Assembly: GCA_025454125.1 (NCBI GenBank)
Contig: JALOPA010000114.1
Location: 1 to 6,531 of the forward strand
Length of the DNA stretch: 6,531 nt
Direction of reading: 5' to 3'
DNA from: Thermodesulfobacteriota bacterium
GTDB lineage: Bacteria; Desulfobacterota; DSM-4660; Desulfatiglandales; HGW-15
The notes below the pieces were generated by a model. That model made no database searches. It was not told the DNA's origin and was given only the letters and a program-made list of their open reading frames with translations. Within the stretch, counting starts at the first letter, position 1, and each line of letters begins with the position of its first letter. The translations under genes were made by a program, and so were the position numbers. Shown here piece after piece: positions 5,731-6,531 of the stretch.

Positions 5731-6315
5731 ATGACGATTCCCAATTTGATTACCGCGTTCCGAATCATCCTGGCCCCTGTGTTCGTCATCTATTTGATCA
5801 ACGATCGGCTCACTTCCGCCTTGATTGTCTTTCTGGTCTGCATGATCAGCGACGGGATCGACGGCATGGTGGCCAGGCTTTTCAATCAGAAGAGCAGGCT
5901 CGGAGCGTACCTCGACCCTCTGGCCGACAAGACACTGCTGGTCACCGCCTTTGTCCTGCTCGGCGTGAGAGGGTATCTGCCCTCCTGGCTGACGGTCACG
6001 GCCATTGCCAGGGACGTCATGATCCTGCTGGGCGTTCTGGTTTTTCACCTGAATCGGCTGGAGATCAAGATCAGGCCTTCCGCGGTGAGCAAAATCAACA
6101 CCTGTTTCCAGTTCATCACCCTGACCATGGTTCTCCTCAAAGGCTGCGTGTTATTGCCCGCTGCGATCTACGACGCGCTTTACTATATTACGGCGGCGCT
6201 CACGATCATTTCCGGCCTGCATTACATGCAGTACGGGCTGAGGGTCATGGGAGAGGGGACGGGAAGCAACGCGGGGCGCGGGGAACGAAAAGAGAAGGCG
6301 GAGGAATCCAAATAG
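5731..6315 (+). CDS. CDP-alcohol phosphatidyltransferase, PgsA-like (putative phosphatidylglycerophosphate synthase)
   Basis: Enzymes of this integral-membrane family move a phosphatidyl group from CDP-diacylglycerol to an alcohol. The complete active-site signature D-x2-D-G-x2-A-R-x8-G-x3-D-x3-D is present: Asp41, Asp44, Gly45, Ala48, Arg49, Gly58, Asp62, Asp66. The N-terminus (TIPNLITAFRIILAP) and the RPSAVSKINTCFQ segment (115-127) resemble PgsA, which uses glycerol-3-phosphate, but the acceptor cannot be proved from sequence and a paralogue is possible. Around six membrane segments are visible (about 5-22, 27-40, 68-90, 92-106, 124-143, 148-165). The 194-residue length is typical. The C-terminal ~20 residues are a charged, Gly/Lys/Glu-rich tail, likely disordered and cytoplasmic. 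The ATG at 5731 lies 24 nt after the TPR gene with a poor ribosome site, but the family's PNL start motif begins immediately after it. Confidence 0.9.
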   Translation: MTIPNLITAFRIILAPVFVIYLINDRLTSALIVFLVCMISDGIDGMVARLFNQKSRLGAYLDPLADKTLLVTAFVLLGVRGYLPSWLTVTAIARDVMILLGVLVFHLNRLEIKIRPSAVSKINTCFQFITLTMVLLKGCVLLPAAIYDALYYITAALTIISGLHYMQYGLRVMGEGTGSNAGRGERKEKAEESK

Positions 6316-6318
6316 GTC

Positions 6319-6349
6319 TTGACATGAATGGGTAAAGCTGGTAGCTAAT
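6319..6349 (+). promoter_or_regulatory. Likely promoter of the tRNA-Val gene
   Basis: A perfect -35 hexamer TTGACA at 6319-6324 begins four bases after the stop codon of the preceding gene. The best -10 candidate is GCTAAT (6344-6349, four of six) at a 19-bp spacing, longer than ideal; at 17 bp only TAGCTA is found. A start near 6356 would leave a short leader before the tRNA at 6365. The -35 is convincing, the -10 is not. Confidence 0.5.
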
Positions 6350-6364
6350 CATTTCCCGTACAGC

Positions 6365-6439
6365 AGGCACGTAGCTCAGGGGGAGAGCACTACCCTGACA
6401 CGGTAGGGGTCAAGAGTTCAAATCTCTTCGTGCCTACCA
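6365..6439 (+). tRNA. tRNA-Val (anticodon GAC), CCA encoded
   Basis: All arms fold. The acceptor AGGCACG (6365-6371) pairs with CGTGCCT (6429-6435), followed by A73 and an encoded CCA (6437-6439). The D-stem is GCTC/GAGC. The anticodon stem CTACC/GGTAG encloses the loop CTGACAC with anticodon GAC at 6397-6399, reading GUC (and GUU by wobble). The T-arm is AAGAG/CTCTT around TTCAAAT. The gene is 75 nt long with a short variable loop. It has its own likely promoter upstream and a strong terminator directly downstream, so it can be expressed as a single-gene unit. Confidence 0.96.
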
Positions 6440-6448
6440 GGACAAAAA

Positions 6449-6480
6449 AAGAGGCTGGTTTAAACCAGCCTCTTCTTTTT
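6449..6480 (+). terminator. Rho-independent terminator after tRNA-Val, probably bidirectional
   Basis: Positions 6449-6474 are a perfect 26-bp palindrome (13-bp arms, AAGAGGCTGG... with TTTAAA at the centre). CTTTTT follows at 6475-6480, giving a strong intrinsic terminator on the plus strand. Seven A's (6444-6450) run into the 5' arm, so the minus-strand transcript also gains a hairpin followed by a T-run, and the site should stop transcription from both directions. Confidence 0.93.
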
Positions 6481-6500
6481 CAAGGCCTTGAACGGTTTTT

Positions 6501-6531
6501 TCACGATGGCTTCAGCAGGACATCAGGGTCC
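6501..6531 (-). other. Possible 3' end of a convergent minus-strand gene
   Basis: On the minus strand one frame is open from the window edge and ends in TGA at 6503-6501, giving the tail DPDVLLKPS. A minus-strand gene ending here would sit just upstream of the bidirectional terminator, which is the arrangement expected for convergent genes. Ten codons are far too few for identification, and a short plus-strand frame from ATG 6506 is equally open. Confidence 0.2.

Noticed and set aside
6481..6498. CAAGGCCTTG palindrome plus T6 as a second terminator
   Set aside because: The 10-bp palindrome leaves only about three base pairs once a loop is allowed.

Overview
The window reads as a chromosomal housekeeping segment of a moderately GC-rich Gram-negative bacterium. 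It holds an exported protein with a cleavable-type signal peptide, a lipoprotein, a MutL that carries the nicking-endonuclease motif (so not an Escherichia-type, Dam-directed MutL), and long intergenic spacers filled with degenerate repeats. This combination suggests a deltaproteobacterium (Desulfobacterota, perhaps near the Syntrophobacterales). That placement is inference from overall resemblance, not from a marker gene.

Layout. A tRNA-Leu(UAG), cut by the window edge, and a radC-family gene lie on the minus strand (1-1036). From about 1320 everything runs on the plus strand: a strong sigma70-type promoter, mutL, miaA, an exported LPP20/FlgT-like protein of unknown function, a TPR lipoprotein, a PgsA-like CDP-alcohol phosphatidyltransferase, and then a tRNA-Val(GAC) with its own likely promoter and a strong, probably bidirectional terminator. 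The last ~50 bases may hold the tail of a convergent minus-strand gene.

How the genes fit together. mutL-miaA is a widely conserved neighbour pair (mismatch repair and tRNA A37 prenylation). From miaA onward the genes are tightly packed: a 47-nt overlap, then gaps of 5 and 24 nt. This suggests co-transcription of miaA, the two envelope proteins and the phospholipid-synthesis-type enzyme. radC is transcribed divergently from mutL. Its leader is likely to run through a repeat array.

The most unusual content is not protein-coding. All three long spacers (61-295, 1037-1319, 3129-3279) contain arrays of degenerate seven-base units that keep strict 7-bp phase for up to about 90 bp, although few positions within a unit are conserved. 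Each locus has a purine-rich arm and a complementary pyrimidine-rich arm, so each could fold into a long imperfect hairpin. Two of the loci share near-identical stretches that differ by exactly two heptad units (14 bp), as expected if arrays change in whole units. I do not recognise these as a named repeat family.
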